Source: Ephemerocybe angulata (Eukaryota; Basidiomycota; Agaricomycetes; Agaricales; Psathyrellaceae). From it: a DNA stretch of 64,000 bases. Below, one piece after another: positions 12,205 through 24,370 of the stretch. Position 1 is the first letter of the stretch. Every line of letters begins with the position of its first letter. The notes below the pieces were generated by a model, which did no database searches, was not told the DNA's origin, and saw only the letters and a program-made list of their open reading frames with translations. The translations under genes and the position numbers were made by a program. The stretch is from positions 3,410,001-3,474,000 of the forward strand of contig JAACJK010000001.1 of the NCBI GenBank assembly GCA_013368325.1, in the 5' to 3' direction.

Positions 12205-13937
12205 ATGGACCCGACACTGCAACAGCAGCACTTCCTCTCCCTCCCGCGCCCGGACGCCCTGGAAGGCCCACAAGGCGGGGCCCCCGACACATCTACGCTC
12301 GCGGCGCACGATTTCGACGTCGACACGCGCACGGGGTTCATGCCCCCACAGCAGCCGCTGCTGCGCCTGCCGCTGGAGTGGAATGTGTGGGAGAACGTGC
12401 TGGACGCTGCGATGCGGGGGCGGTTGCAGCTTGGAGGCAAGGAAGGCTTGACGGAGGAGGAGAGGAGGGCGTCGGAGGAGTGGAGAGAGGGGGTGCGGAA
12501 TGTGCGTATTATCATCCCTTCTGCGTTGTATGGTCAGCGACTGTTGTCAAGACAGTCGTTGGTCGCTTGGTTCCAGATCTAATCTTTGGTACACAGATGC
12601 CCCTCCTGCCCACAACCCCCCTCAAGTCCTCCGAACTCCTCCTCCGGCGCGCGCACCTCGTCCTCGCCTGGCTCCTCCACTTCTACATCCACACCCTCCC
12701 GCCCTCGCACCCCCCACACATCCCCGCGCCGCTCACCCTCCCCCTCCTCCGCGTCTCGCGTGCGCTCCGCCTGCCGCCCGTAATAACCTACTCCGACGAC
12801 GTCCTGTACAACTGGCGTTTCACCAGCACCACTCCCTTAGCGGATGGATATGGGAACCCGACGCTGCCGACGGTGGGGAATATTGATGCTAAGGAGACGT
12901 TTACGGGCACGAGGGACGAGGCTGAGTTTTATTTGACGAGTGCGAGGATGGAGTTGAGGGGGACGGATGCGCTGGAGGTTATGCGCGGGATCATGGACGA
13001 GGTCTTCGTGGGCGACGCCATCGCGCTTTCGCGCGTCACATCGTACCTCTGCGAACTCGCCTCCATCATCCACGACCTCGGAGAGATGCTTATGCGGGTG
13101 AAGGAGGTGTGCAGCCCGCAGGTGTTTTATGATGAGATAAGGCCGTGGTTTAGGGGCGAGGACTCGAGCGCGGGGAGGTGGGTGTTTGAGGGGTTGGAGA
13201 GCGACGAGACGCTGGAGCGCCCGAGGGAGTTGAGCGGGGCGAGTGCGGGGCAGAGTGCGCTTGTGCATGCGCTGGATGTGTTCCTTGGGGTGGACAAGTA
13301 TTCGCATGGGCCTTCGGGGTCGTCTTCCTCGACGGCATCGAGTTCGACGAGTGCGACGGCGGAACAGCCGCGCTCGTCATTCCTCAAACGCATGCAAGAA
13401 TATATGCCGAGACACCACCGCGCCTTCCTCAACCACCTCGCCAACTCCCCGCGTCCCCTCCGCGAATATGTTCTCGCCAACTCCAGTTCCGCCACCTCTG
13501 ACGCGCCATCGGAGGAGAGCAAGGACAGTGGGGCAGAGCTGCTGCAGGCCTACAACGCGGCGGTGCAGGCGCTCAAAGTCTTCCGCGATAAACACATGAT
13601 CATCGTTGCGCTCTACATCGTGGGGCCTGCAAGGCGCGCTGCGGCTGCTAAGGCTGCTACGTCGGCTTTTGTTCCTCCCGCTGCTCCCTCCGCTACTCCC
13701 ACTCTTTCGGATGCTACGCCTACAGCTTCGACTCCGTCGGGTGGGACCTCGACGCACGGTACCGAGACGCACGGGAAGGAGACACAGAACGTAGAGACGA
13801 GGGGAGAGGCGAGGAGCGAGGCGGAGGAGGAGGGCAAGGAGGTGTTGAAGGGCACGGGTGGGACCGACCTTGTGCGGTTCTTGAAATCTGTGAGGGATCA
13901 AACGAGGGGGGCTTTGATCACTCTGCCTGAGGCGTGA
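12205..13937 (+). CDS. Indoleamine 2,3-dioxygenase, copy 1
   Basis: Heme enzyme converting L-tryptophan to N-formylkynurenine, the first step of the kynurenine route to NAD. Exons 12205-12501 and 12597-13937 give 545 aa; the intron position is the same as in the paralogue at 48.6 kb, exon 2 starting with ATGCC in both. Family signatures: DVDTRTGFMPP near residue 35, SSELLLRRAHLVLAWLLHFY, a PWFRGEDS segment, RELSGASAGQS near the substrate pocket, YMPRHHRAFL, and FRDKHMIIVALYIVGPARRA, whose His is the expected proximal heme ligand. LKGTGGTDLV closes the domain. Compared with copy 2, it has an extra Ala/Thr/Glu-rich insertion of roughly 60 residues before that last motif and a Ser-rich loop near 13310-13370. 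It is likely cytosolic. Confidence 0.93.
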
Positions 13938-13990
13938 GGGTAAGGGTGAGGGTGAGGTGTGGGGGTGTGGGGTGAGGGGGAGGGGATGTG
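13937..13990 (+). other. G-rich tract with G-quadruplex potential just after IDO stop
   Basis: Immediately 3' of the stop codon there are at least six runs of three or more G separated by one to five bases (GAGGGTAAGGGTGAGGGTG and onward). It could fold as a G-quadruplex in the sense-strand RNA or DNA and act in 3' end formation; function is inferred. Confidence 0.5.
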
Positions 13991-14286
13991 GAGGATTTAA
14001 AAGTAGAGATTAAGGTTAAAGGATACCCGAATTTGAAAGAGAATGTACTTTTATTTACACGAAACCAGACGACTCTAAAGGTGCTCGTTAGATGACCCAT
14101 CCGGGGGGTTTTTTTTGAGTCTCTGCTTAACGTGCTAAGAGGCACGCTATGGTGTGCCAAGGACACGGGTACATGAGGGGAGGGTACCTATTAGGTGGTG
14201 TGGGTCCGTGTAACGTTTGTGAAAGGAAATGAAGACGAGAAAAAAGGAAATTTCGTGTGTTTGGATAGCTTCCAGGTGAAGGGTCT

Positions 14287-14505
14287 GGTGGACGTATCGC
14301 CGCGCGCTCGCCGCTTTGGCGCAGGTCTCGCATAAGCGCCCAGGGCCCCCAAAGGGCCCCAGAACGCGACGAGGACCATATACCGTTGAAATTGGATCCA
14401 TGAGGCACCAAATCTGCATCGGAGAGTCAAACTTACGGTAGGAAAGAACAACTCGAAGTGTCAAGTTGTTTTTCAGGATGCAGAGTCTAGACACATTCTC
14501 CTGCA
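14287..14505 (-). repeat. Right arm of inverted repeat around IDO copy 1
   Basis: Counterpart of 11735-11930 in opposite orientation. It contains an exact dispersed motif at 14333-14341 and lies directly upstream of FunK1 copy 1. Confidence 0.75.
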
Positions 14506-14583
14506 CTTCACAGTGTCACACATTGCAAGTCCGTGACATGCGTCTTTCATGGTAACTACGCTCAAATCAATCCAGAAAGTTCA

Positions 14584-15513
14584 ATGCTTCAGGCATCTCT
14601 CCGGCATGGCTGGCGCGAACATAGGCGCGTTGTTTTCAAGGAGGTGTGCAAATCGCTTGGAGAGGAGATGAGAGCGGATACAGCGCTAAACGCGATTGCT
14701 GATATTGCTCAAGGCGGGACTTTCTTTCTCTGCGCGTCTCTTGTGGTGTTGACAGACCTTTTACAGCACTCAATTTACTTCGAGAGTCTGGATACATACA
14801 CTGCGACATAAGCGCAGGCAACTGCCTTATCTACAGTGGATCAGGAGCCAAGCTGTCCGATCTCGAATCCTGCAAGTCATACCTTGACAAGAGCAAAGGG
14901 AATTCATTTTCCGTGAGTTATATTCCTGATACAATATGCTCTCTAGTAAACATTGCTTAGGGCACAACCGAGTTCATGGCTGCCGAGGTTCTCGGGGCCT
15001 GCTTGCTGTTCGGTCATGGTGCCGGGAAAAGACGCAAGCAGGGGGATCCAACGCTGAGGATCCGGAATGTCTACCATCCTCACCCCATCCACGACCTTGA
15101 AGCCTTGAATTGGCTGTCCTGGTGGTTTTTCGCTTCGAAAAAAATGTCATCCGCCCTACCCAGCAGCCATTATGCTCTTGGTCAGTGGAGGTCGCTAGTC
15201 TGGGACCCTTTATTTGCCCAACCGATGGCGATACATCGTGCAAATACACTCTCCGCGGGTGACTTCGCCCAAATTGCTTCTGATGTTTTCATAGCTGAGT
15301 GCGGATGGAGCTGCTTTGTATCCCGTCCTTGACTACATCTCTACCATCACGCAGGAGCACCGTGCTAACCAACAGCACCCACAGGTTACAGATGGAGAGG
15401 GGAATACTCGCTGGCCGGCGCAGGTGTTTAGGGAAGAACCGTACATGGAGTACTCGGAAATTTTGAAGAAGGCGGCAGATTCCCTCGGTACCCTCGAGCT
15501 AGCCCCGATCTAG
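14584..15513 (+). pseudogene. FunK1-type kinase C-lobe, copy 1 (degraded)
   Basis: Paralogue of the intact copies at 24.4 and 25.7 kb. Exon 1 (14584-14713, 130 nt) and exon 2 (14767-14912) keep the family structure, but three lesions are visible. The GC-AG donor GCAAGT of the sister copies reads GCGGGA. The catalytic-loop HRDIS is HCDIS. A small deletion near 15310-15316 shifts the frame, ending translation at 15332 while the remaining similarity continues in another frame to 15513. The HPHPIHDLEALNWLSWWF block of FunK1 proteins is intact at about 15075-15130. It is probably a dead gene; expression of a truncated protein cannot be excluded. Confidence 0.8.
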
Positions 15514-15599
15514 GACCCCCGTGATATGTATCTGCGATGGGAAGGCCCAGCACGGTGAGCGGTGAAGTGAGCTCCGTGGATATATACCAGCCTCCAGGC

Positions 15600-15690
15600 T
15601 TCCGTGCTTAATACAAACTTGACATCAATGCGTAGGCGCTTGAGCCCTCCAATTTCTCGGGGTACTCAATTTCCCTTGGCGCTTCAGTGA
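15600..15690 (+). repeat. 3' flank shared by FunK1 copies 1 and 3
   Basis: Sequence around 15610-15690 (aatgcgtaggcgcttgag, then a TTGGCGCTTCAGTGAG-like segment) resembles 25437-25500 downstream of FunK1 copy 3, showing that the duplicated unit included 3' flanking DNA. Confidence 0.55.
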
Positions 15691-16153
15691 GAGACTAGGG
15701 GCACCTTCGGGAGTTCCACGACCTGTTTTATCCGGGTGGGTACCTGAGACGCCGTGTGTAAAGCGTTGGGTTCATGGCCTACTCACCGACGAGGTAGCCC
15801 ACACCTCCCGACGCCCTCAGGGACCTTCCTATGTCGTCAGCACGCAATTTTAACCTCAACTAACTTGAACTCACACACTACTCACCTTTCGGCCTTGCAG
15901 ATGTTATTTGGGAAAAGCTTGTGCATCAGAGGCTTGACGGTGATAGGCGCCCAATCGCCGTCGATTAGATTAGATTGAAAAAAATTTAATCGTTGATCCC
16001 AAACCAAGCCAACTGCCAGCGGCGCCACGAGGCTTAACAAGGTTGAGCTCGACCATCATCCCATCTACCTGTGTGTGTGCTCATCCATCACCCTATATAC
16101 CCTTACAACTGTAACCCAAGAGACGGAGACAACAGGAGAGGCATCGATCTCAA

Positions 16154-19100
16154 AATGGTGGCGCTCTGGACCTGCCTCCCGAGCTCCTTATCCACATCCT
16201 ATCGAATCTCCCAGTCCCAGATCTCGTCGTGGTTCCTCGGCTCTCGAAATACTTCTATACCCTTTTCTCAGAGCCACAGAACGAGACCCTCATATGGCGT
16301 AATGTATGCCATCTGCACCGCTTAATAGGTAACGGAAACGAACCGCCTCGACGCGAATGGGGCCGTTGGCACGACTGGCGTAACCAGCCCAGCGAGATGG
16401 TCCGGGAGATGGATCAGGACGCCGAATGGACAGCTTCCATGGAGATATATAGCTCGCAGAGCTTTCTAGGAAGTAGGATATCTGTTGATGAAGTTAATTG
16501 GAAGGCGCTTTGTGAGTCGGGCGATACAAATCTACTCTGTCTTGTGCTCACTCATCTCCAGTGAAGCGAAGGCTGGAGATTCACCGGGCGTGGGCTGGTG
16601 AGCTCCCGTCGGACACAGTTCGCTATCGCTTCGAGGACGTAAGGTTCTCTACCTCAGAAACCAGGTCGTATATGCCCGCCATTCATCAGGTTGCAAAGCT
16701 AGCTAAAGAGGCCAAACGGATGAAAGCCAACATCCTTGGGATAACGACCAAGGATTTTGCAAAGCTGGGGGCCAGTATTGGGGACCCTTTCTTTGTTCAA
16801 CTCCTCGGGACGGCCTCGGAGGCCCTGGGGATCGATCCGAATAGCTTATCAACCGATATTGAGAAATTAGGGTTAGTGGGCCTTGTTTCAGTCCTGCCGG
16901 ATGTCTTCCGTAATCTCGACGACGATGTGTTCGATTCACTGGTTCCTTCGGCGAAAAATATCGACCATATGAAGGTAGACGAGAGGAACGGCTACATTGT
17001 CAGCACCCAGAGCTATGGAGGCTTGATCGTAACCGACATTTCGAGTAAAGAGATACTATGGTGCCTGCCCAAGGTAAGCATGCCTTCTGTTCCATGGATT
17101 AAGGCTGACTCCTTATGGCAGAACGGAAAATGCGTAAACTTAGAGTACGAACAGGGCTACATTATTCTCGGTCGCTCAGACGGATCGAAGGAAGTATGGA
17201 GAAGCAGCTCCCACCCACCTCCCCGTGAAGCGATCCCGTTGTTGTACCAGCCGGACAAGCGCCAACGGCTCGCATCCGCGCTTGCGAACGGGGATGACGA
17301 CAACCTCCTACGGTCCTTCATAGATGAGGCGGAAGCTCCGGACGCCTCACTGGCAATATTCCAACCTATTATGAGCGTGCTTCATCGGAGGCGACAGAGC
17401 AGTCGCATCGGGGTCATCGCTGCCGCCGCGATTGCGTCAGTTCTTGCACACGTCGACGGTACCGGTGACGGGAACGCGACATTGTCTGGAGGATTCGATA
17501 GCGTTCCGGAGAACATTTTCGGTATGGGATGCCTTACCCTTGAAGACTTACGCCGTACCTGTGCGCCCCAGATCCCTTTCACTGACCTACCGTCTATCGA
17601 ACGCTCCGGGAGTGGTGGGCCCGATGAATCCAGCTCGCGCGGAAGGAAGGATGCTGCAAAGCGACTGTCGCCGCATTTCGTACCACACATGATTATCCCA
17701 GTCCCTTTGATTCCCGCGCCAGGCGGCCTCGAAGTGCCCGATCCTGCGACGGTCCTCCGGTGAGGCATTTCCTTCATCTTGCTTCGATTTAATGGAACTA
17801 AGTGGACCATCATAGATTTGCCTACCCACACCTTCTGTGTGCATCGTCGAACTACGCCTATGTATGGGACATTAGGTCGAGACAAATCGTCCAGGTTCTA
17901 CCATCGCTACAGACGTTCACTATTCCTAAGGGGTATCCAATGTTCGCGACGACAGGGTTGAATGGTAAGTGTAATGTTTTGACTCTGTCGCCCACGTGTT
18001 AACAATTTTGTAGAGGATGTACGCGGGACGTCTCGGCCCTCGCCTGCTATGACTCCAGAAGGCCAATGCGAGGCAGATAAAGCGGACTTTCCTGCCTTCC
18101 GTCCTTTCGAGTCTGGATTCTTTGATCAAAATGCAGTTTTCAGTGGCAATTCGGAGCTCGTTTCCTCCCTTCAAGATGTCCCTCCAATCAACTCCGGAAC
18201 GCCTGCCCTCTCAATGAAGTGCGATCCACTATCCCTTTTTACGGACTTCCCTGCGCCTTTGAAGAAAGTCACGTACGTGGAGCTCGGTGAACGCTGGATT
18301 TTCGTGTGTGGAGAGGAAGGCCTGAGAGGCTTCACTCGGGGGAGAGAGTTCTTCGACGAGACCCTGCCGAAGCTCAGGAACTTTGAGCCCGGACAGATTG
18401 CGCTCCGTATACTTTCTAATAAGTTACACTATGCGCGCTGGGGAGCCTCACTCGGAATGGCGAGCTTCCGAGCGCATTGGGGGAGCGAGCTCGTTCGGCA
18501 AGAGGTTGTTTGGGACGAAGATTTGTCTCGTAGGACGGAGGAAGAGGCGAATACAGTGGAAGATAGGCCGGCCAGGAAGTCCCCAATGGCTGAATGGCCA
18601 AGCAATAAGAGTGAGGGGCAGAGGGGGGTGCTGATGAAGCGGAAAAGGTTGCACGATAGGTTCATCGCGGTCCATGTGTCGCCCGATCAGAAACATTTGG
18701 CGGCACTGCTAAGCTCGAGTAGGTTGGTATTTGTGCCTTGGTTCGAGAGGGTGGTGACGAGGGAGGTGGAGCTCTGGGATGTCGCACTCGATATCCAGTT
18801 GGGAGGCTTTGAGACACCTAGCGTCTGCCTAAGCTATGGGACGGCAGAGAGTGGGAGTGGAGGGAGTGCTGGTAGGATCAGTGTCACCACCGTACGTTTG
18901 CATTCACTTCAAATTCACTTATCATCATAAGCCCTAACTGAGCGTCAATCCCATCCAGAAACTTGGGATATTCGTCATCACGCCATACTTCAAGCCATGC
19001 ACAACTCTCAGGTCGACATCCCTAGCTCGTCCGCCGACCCGAGAGGTCGACATCACCGTTCATAGACTCGCTCCGTCATTCATGGATGTACGTGGTCTTG

Positions 19101-19941
19101 GGTGCATTTCTTGTCTTCAGATGAGCGATACCGGTCTGTGGGTAAACTGGACGATACCGGAACCCAGGAAGGGACCCCTCTCTGCCACTCGGGCCATTTT
19201 GCAAAGGGTGTTCGGACCGAATGGTGACACAGTCTTTAGGGAGGGGGAGGGTGATTGGGACTATCCAGAGGTCAAAAATGATGCCAAGGCTGGGGGCGTT
19301 AGATCTGATGGCGCTATGGGTGCGAGTCCGGTGGCTGCAACGGAAGGCAAGCGGGGTAATCCCATTCCCATCCAGGTCCATTCAAGCAGAGGTGACACTC
19401 CCTCTATGAATGCCCAAGGTGAAAGCAGACAGGTCGAGTCAGCTAAGGAGGAGGAGAGGGGAACGCGGTGGGCCTTGGGTGGGCCTCACAACGTTTCAAC
19501 CTAGAGGGAACACCCCCGAGTCAGTTCCAGGTTAAGGGGGGAAAATGCAAGTGGAACTCTGCGGAAATCATGCAACTGGGCGGGAACGCGCGGACCGCTT
19601 CGCCCGTTGAGCGTCGGGCAATTGAATGCGAATTCCATTTCCAGAGTTCGCTGCAGGTCCCAAGAATTGGAACCCCCGGCAGCTCCGCCATGGGCGCAGT
19701 AGGTGCGTTGCTCTTACTCATATGATTTGGAATCGCTCAGCTAACCGTTGAGGGATGGTAGAACTCCCGAATGGGGACTTGGAAGTCAAGTTGGCGGAGG
19801 GTTCGTAATGCCCCATCTGATACTTGTATCGCGAAGAACTTAGGGCTAACTCTGTGTCTTTCAGAATATGGACTCGACAAATTCTTTGGGGCCGAAGAAG
19901 AAAGGCGTGAACTCCGGCAGATTCAGTTTGTACCGATTTGA
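16154..19941 (+). CDS. F-box protein with beta-propeller (WD40-like) C-terminal region
   Basis: Probable SCF ubiquitin-ligase substrate adaptor. The F-box (LDLPPELLIHILSNLPVPDL, then RLSKYFYTLF) is at 16166-16260. Supported introns: 16512-16561, 17074-17121, 17760-17815, 17965-18013, 18892-18958, 19701-19758 (approximate) and about 19804-19863. Coding resumes with LEVKLAEEYGLDKFFGAEEE and stops at 19941. WD-like stretches include HLLCASSNYAYVWDIRSRQI (about 17825-17885) and several blocks ending in hydrophobic-x-W. One intron between about 19400 and 19540 is needed to change frame and could not be placed. No in-frame ATG precedes the F-box, so a short upstream exon is missing; the 5' boundary is provisional. 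The large disordered, charged segment at about 18530-18640 is a probable loop. Confidence 0.75.
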
Positions 19942-20508
19942 ATCGTCTGCGCTTCCCGTAACTTGGAGGAAATTGTACACTCTGTAATGGATGGTCAAAA
20001 TTTCTGCTCATACATAATAAATCATCACATGGAAGGCCAAGTTGGCGACGTTATCATGCCGATATTGCATGTTGTCTGGCGTTCCGGGAGGCAGTCGACG
20101 CGAACAAGTATCTGATCGACTGTGATCCCCTGTATACACTTAGTTCTAGGACACCATGAGCTGCTGAAGGTTAGGTGTATGTACATACGCAATATGAACG
20201 TTAAGGTCAGGCTGAGGTAGCAGGTTGTGCCACTGGTCGTTTTGACTTGAATAGGCGCCCAAGGCACGACGTGCACGGGAACCCTGGAGCATGCGTCCGT
20301 GAGGCGCCGTGTGTGGATCTAATAGCTATTTACCACTATAGCCCGAAGGGCCAAGTCGCCTATTAGGAAAAATGTGGGCATTTTCCAGCACTTCCCAGTG
20401 TCACACCCACATCCTGACGGACCTCAGACAGGCTCCGAGTTGTCCATGAAGGAGTCACGACACTCAGCTCAATCCCAAAAAGATCGATGCTTCAGGCATC
20501 TATCCACC

Positions 20509-21453
20509 ATGATGCATGACCGACGCGAAGACAGGCGCATCGTTTTTAAGGAGGCGCGTACATCGCTCGCAGAGGAGATGAGGGCAGATACAGCGCTAAA
20601 CGCGATTGCTGATATAGCTAAAGGCAAGTCTTTCTTTCTCTGCACGGCTACTCATGGTGCTGACAAATTTTTACAGCACTCAATTTACTTCGAAAGGTTG
20701 GATACATACACCGCGACGTCAGCGCAGGCAACTGCCTTGTCTATGGATCAGGAGGCAAACTGTCCGATCTCGAATTCTGCAAGTCATTCCTTGCCGAGAG
20801 CAAAGGAGATTCATTTTCCGTGAGTTGCATTCCTGACGCGATATTCTCTCTAAATAACATTGCTTACTAGGGAACAACCGAGTTCATGGCTGCCGAGGTT
20901 CTCGGGGCCCGCTTGCTATTCGGTCAAGATGCAGGGGACAGACGCGCGCAGGGAAATCCAACGCTAAAAAATGTCTACAATCCTCACCCCATCCACGACC
21001 TTGAAGCATTGAATTGGCTGACCTGGTGGTTTTTCGCTTCGAAAAAAATGCCATCCGCCATACCCAGCAGCCATGCTCTTGGTCTGGCAGTGGAGGTCGC
21101 TAGTCTGGGACCCTTTATTCGGCCAACCGCATGCGATGCAACGTGCAACCATACTCTCCTCCCGAGTCTTTATCAGGAATGCTTCCGATGTTTTCAGAGA
21201 GTGTGGATGGGAGGAGGAAGTGCTGAACGCTCGGTACCCCGTTCTTGACTTCGTAGGTACCATCGGGTAGGAGCACGAAGCTATCCAGCAACACAACCAG
21301 CGTGCGGATGAAAAGAGGAACGTTCGCTGGCGGGCGGAGGTATTTAGGGAGGAGCCTTACATGGAGTACTGGAAGGCTTTGGAGGAGGCGGCGATTTCCC
21401 CTGCCCTTGCTCATCTCGAGCTGTCCTCAATGTGGGAACATGTGAATGCCTAG
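20509..21453 (+). pseudogene. FunK1-type kinase C-lobe, copy 2 (frameshift and nonsense)
   Basis: Exon 1 runs 20509-20623, followed by a GC-AG intron (donor AAG|GCAAGT) at 20624-20676, exon 2 (20677-20819, 143 nt as in copies 3 and 4), a GT-AG intron, then exon 3 from 20871. The catalytic loop HRDVSAGN and KLSDLEF (DFG position) are intact. In exon 3 an indel near 21075-21085 changes the frame: similarity (QWRSLVWDPLF) continues in the next frame. A second lesion turns the Lys codon of the GKEH motif into TAG near 21268. The C-terminal similarity persists to about 21453. The 3' end converges with the NACHT gene ending at 21554, about 100 bases away. Confidence 0.8.
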
Positions 21454-21553
21454 TAGCTATTCGCTATACTCTTTATCTCTACTGTACAATGGAGCCTGTG
21501 GAGGGGATAGATCACACCTGTGCTGTCACCATCGACTGGTATAGGCGATCTAT

Positions 21554-24004
21554 CTAGTCGTTGTTTGTCTGCTCATAAGGCACATAGAAGAAACGGTACA
21601 TCTCCGCAAGTGTGTAAGGAAGAACCCGACTGTCTCGAAACAGCTCCGACGGAGTAGGAACGGCATTCCAACCTCTCCTCCTCGCCACGTCTAAGATGGC
21701 CTTCCTCCAGTGTTTGCAGGCTCGGCGACACCTAATTTTCGAACACTGCCGGTTTGAAAGTGTACCAGTCAGTTCAATAGGCTTCCAAGTCAACTTAGGA
21801 GACTAACCCAGACGTGCACAACGTAGAACATCCGTAAGATGAGGTGTCTGATAGTGACTCTGCGGTCTACTAGAACATCCGTCCCGGGCGCTGTAAAGTA
21901 TTCTGCCCATTTCCACGCATCGCAGGAGAGCATAGCACGCTCGGCAGTTTTGAAGGCTTCCTTGGTTGAAAAAATGAACATAGCAGGGTCGCCAGGGTTG
22001 TAATCCAGAGTGCGGTATACCAGGTGTCTTGGGATGCTGTGAAGATCTTCGGCCCAATAAGAATTGGCTGTGCATGAGCAAATCTCCAGGAGAGAGAACC
22101 TACGATTGTCCAAATTTTCGAAATACCTTTGGGAAAGAAAGTCGCATGTCTGGTTCGGCGATACGTACAAGTCTACGCAGCGGGACTCGTCTACGAAGAA
22201 GTCTACGAAAGACTTGTGATAGAAAGAGTAACACTCGGAGCAATCTGGGTCGGATGGGATGTATATCAGGGAGGATAACGGTCCCAAAACGTATACCTCT
22301 TCGCCAGGAGACTGCTCCACCCAAAGGCGCAGAATTTGAGCAGGCACACTGGAAACTGAGAGCTTGTGTGCACCAAGAAATGTGATGGCGCCCAGCCATT
22401 TCATCGAGAGCAAAGGCTCTGAGCAAGTTTTCAACACGGAGCCGTATAACATGTCAAGCGGCTCCAGCGGCCGGATGTTCGGAGTGTGTGCTCGCGTCGT
22501 TCGAAGTTTGAGGACTCGCACGAGCCTTTGGTGTGGGGTGCGGAGTCCCAGGCCAGACAGTGCAGCGTCCTGTGTCCCCGGGGGTGGGCCTTCGACGAAC
22601 CGTATAACGGTTGCTGCATATATAAATTGGCCTGACGCGTCGGAGACAAGCTGTAGCACCACTTCCTCGCCAGGCCACTTGGGGGAAAGGTTGAATCGGC
22701 GACGGATATATGAAAATTTGAAGTCGTAAAAGAGGAGAATGTCGGCGTCTGGCTTGTACTTGTCGTCCAGGAAGAGCTCCCTCGTGGCATCCCGCGCAGG
22801 GCCAGTGCTGAAAAATTCGCGGATGGCCAACTCTGGGCGACTGGCGATAATGATGACGAATGGGAAGGAGGGGTCAGTGGCAGCGTGCAGAAGGGCGGAT
22901 AGGATTTCTCGTTGCTCGTCTTCTTTAGTCCAGCGTACCCCGGAGCTGATCCTGGCGGAGGCGGACCACCCAAACCTGTCCTCGACATAATCACATTCGT
23001 CAAGTCCGTCAATGATAATGGCCATTCGGTGCCGGGGCATTGGGCGGGCCCCCGTCGGAACGCCATGCCGGAGGGGGTGGAGGATGAGTTCATCGAGTTG
23101 TGTCTGCAAGCGTTTCTGGAGGATAGCTGGGTCGCGTCGAATCGCCTGGGACATACGTGTACGAAACTGCCCGACCTGGGGCAATCCCGCATGCTGCAAT
23201 AGCTGGTACGCAAGTGTGGACACCAGACACGTCTTCGATCTCCGAGTAGGCGAGGCGGAGAAGCTAGAGAAGAAGAATGTGGCGGCCAGCGTCCCTTCCG
23301 TTTTGCACCGCTCAGCGATGGTGCCCAAAATGGCGGTCTTGCCTGTTCCCGCCGGTCCCGTAACCCAGAGAATCCGTTTCGGGTCCGTGTCCTTGTGCCC
23401 GTCGGTAATCCAGCTGAGGATCTCGTCCTGGACCGCGACTCGCGTCTCGGGCATGCATTTGGGCGCGTCGCACCGTTCTTTGGAGTCGTGGATTGCACCG
23501 GCTGCCATGTGTTTGGACAAGACTGGTGTGCAGTGCACGAGCCTTGAGATGCTGTTACAACGTTCAAGCAAGGCAGTGCACTTACAGTCCAGCGCGGCCA
23601 GGTAAGATTGTTCTTCGAGTTCACCGGGTCCTGAGTCCTGGTTAATTGTTCCTATGGGCCCTTCACCGTCAGATTCAATTCTCCTTGTGCTGGATCTGAG
23701 CTGTGCGTACCATGGTTTGGCCCCATGCTGACGTTCTTTGCTTTCTTCACCTGGTGGACAGGTCCGTAATCTGGGCGCGTCCGTCAATACCGCTCATCCA
23801 ACTAGTGATAGTACTGCTTGATCACTCACAAATGCTTGTATTCTGGATTAGATTTGAGCTCGAGCTCGAGCCTGCTGGCGAGGTTGAAGCTAAGCCTTGA
23901 GTTGCGTCGAGGCCGCCGCTTGCCGCCGGCACTGAACGTGGGGACCTGAAACCATCGTGGTCGGGGGGAGTGGCCGCAAAATGACTAGGTGATGCGTGAG
24001 CCAT
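21554..24004 (-). CDS. NACHT-domain NTPase (NLR-like), copy 2, complete
   Basis: Five proposed exons (24004-23830, 23770-23711, 23651-23586, 23522-21808, 21745-21554) sum to 735 aa. Introns are 59, 59, 63 and 62 nt; the third is a multiple of three without stops and would pass unnoticed without copy 1, where it is 61 nt. NACHT motifs: Walker A GPAGTGKTA (about residues 150-160), Walker B AIIIDGLDECD (about 250), and SRPELAIREFF in the sensor region. After the NTPase come helical blocks (LLSMKWLGAITFLGAHKLSV, SFYHKSFVDFFVD) typical of winged-helix/helical NACHT extensions. There is no WD40, ankyrin or TPR array, so it is a short form. The last exon (RACKHWRKAILDVARRRGW...FRDSRVLPYTLAEMY) is added by splice logic. 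Its function as a signalling switch is inferred from the family. Confidence 0.88.
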
Positions 24005-24370
24005 CCTCGATGGGGCGCCAGAGGGATGGGGGATGACATTGAGAGGAAACTTCAACAAGAGGTCTGTCAGTGACACTGATCCGGTGAAGGCCGGCCGCCG
24101 ATGCCGGTTTATCGCCGTGGTCAAGCTTGAATAAGCGCCCAAGGCCGCGCACGAGGACCCTGGAACATGCGTCCGTGAGGCGCCGTGTGTGCATCTAGAT
24201 GTCAGCCTATCATGCTAATTCGGAGTGCCAAGTCGTCTATAAGTAAAAACGTAGACATTTTCTGGCACTTCACAGTGTCACACAACTGCGAGCCCATGCT
24301 GGCGGACCTCAGACAGGCTCGGGGTTGTCCATGAAGGAGTAACGACACTCAGCTCAATCAAAGAAGATCA
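24005..24370. promoter_or_regulatory. Divergent intergenic promoter between NACHT copy 2 and FunK1 copy 3
   Basis: 366 bases separate the two start codons, which point away from each other. The region holds an exact TAAGCGCCC at 24132-24140 and blocks (ATGCGTCCGTGAGGCGCCGTGTGT; CACTTCACAGTGTCACAC) also found upstream of FunK1 copies 2 (20250-20420) and partly 1 (14495-14520), so promoter DNA was duplicated with the genes. A shared control region is an inference. Confidence 0.55.
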
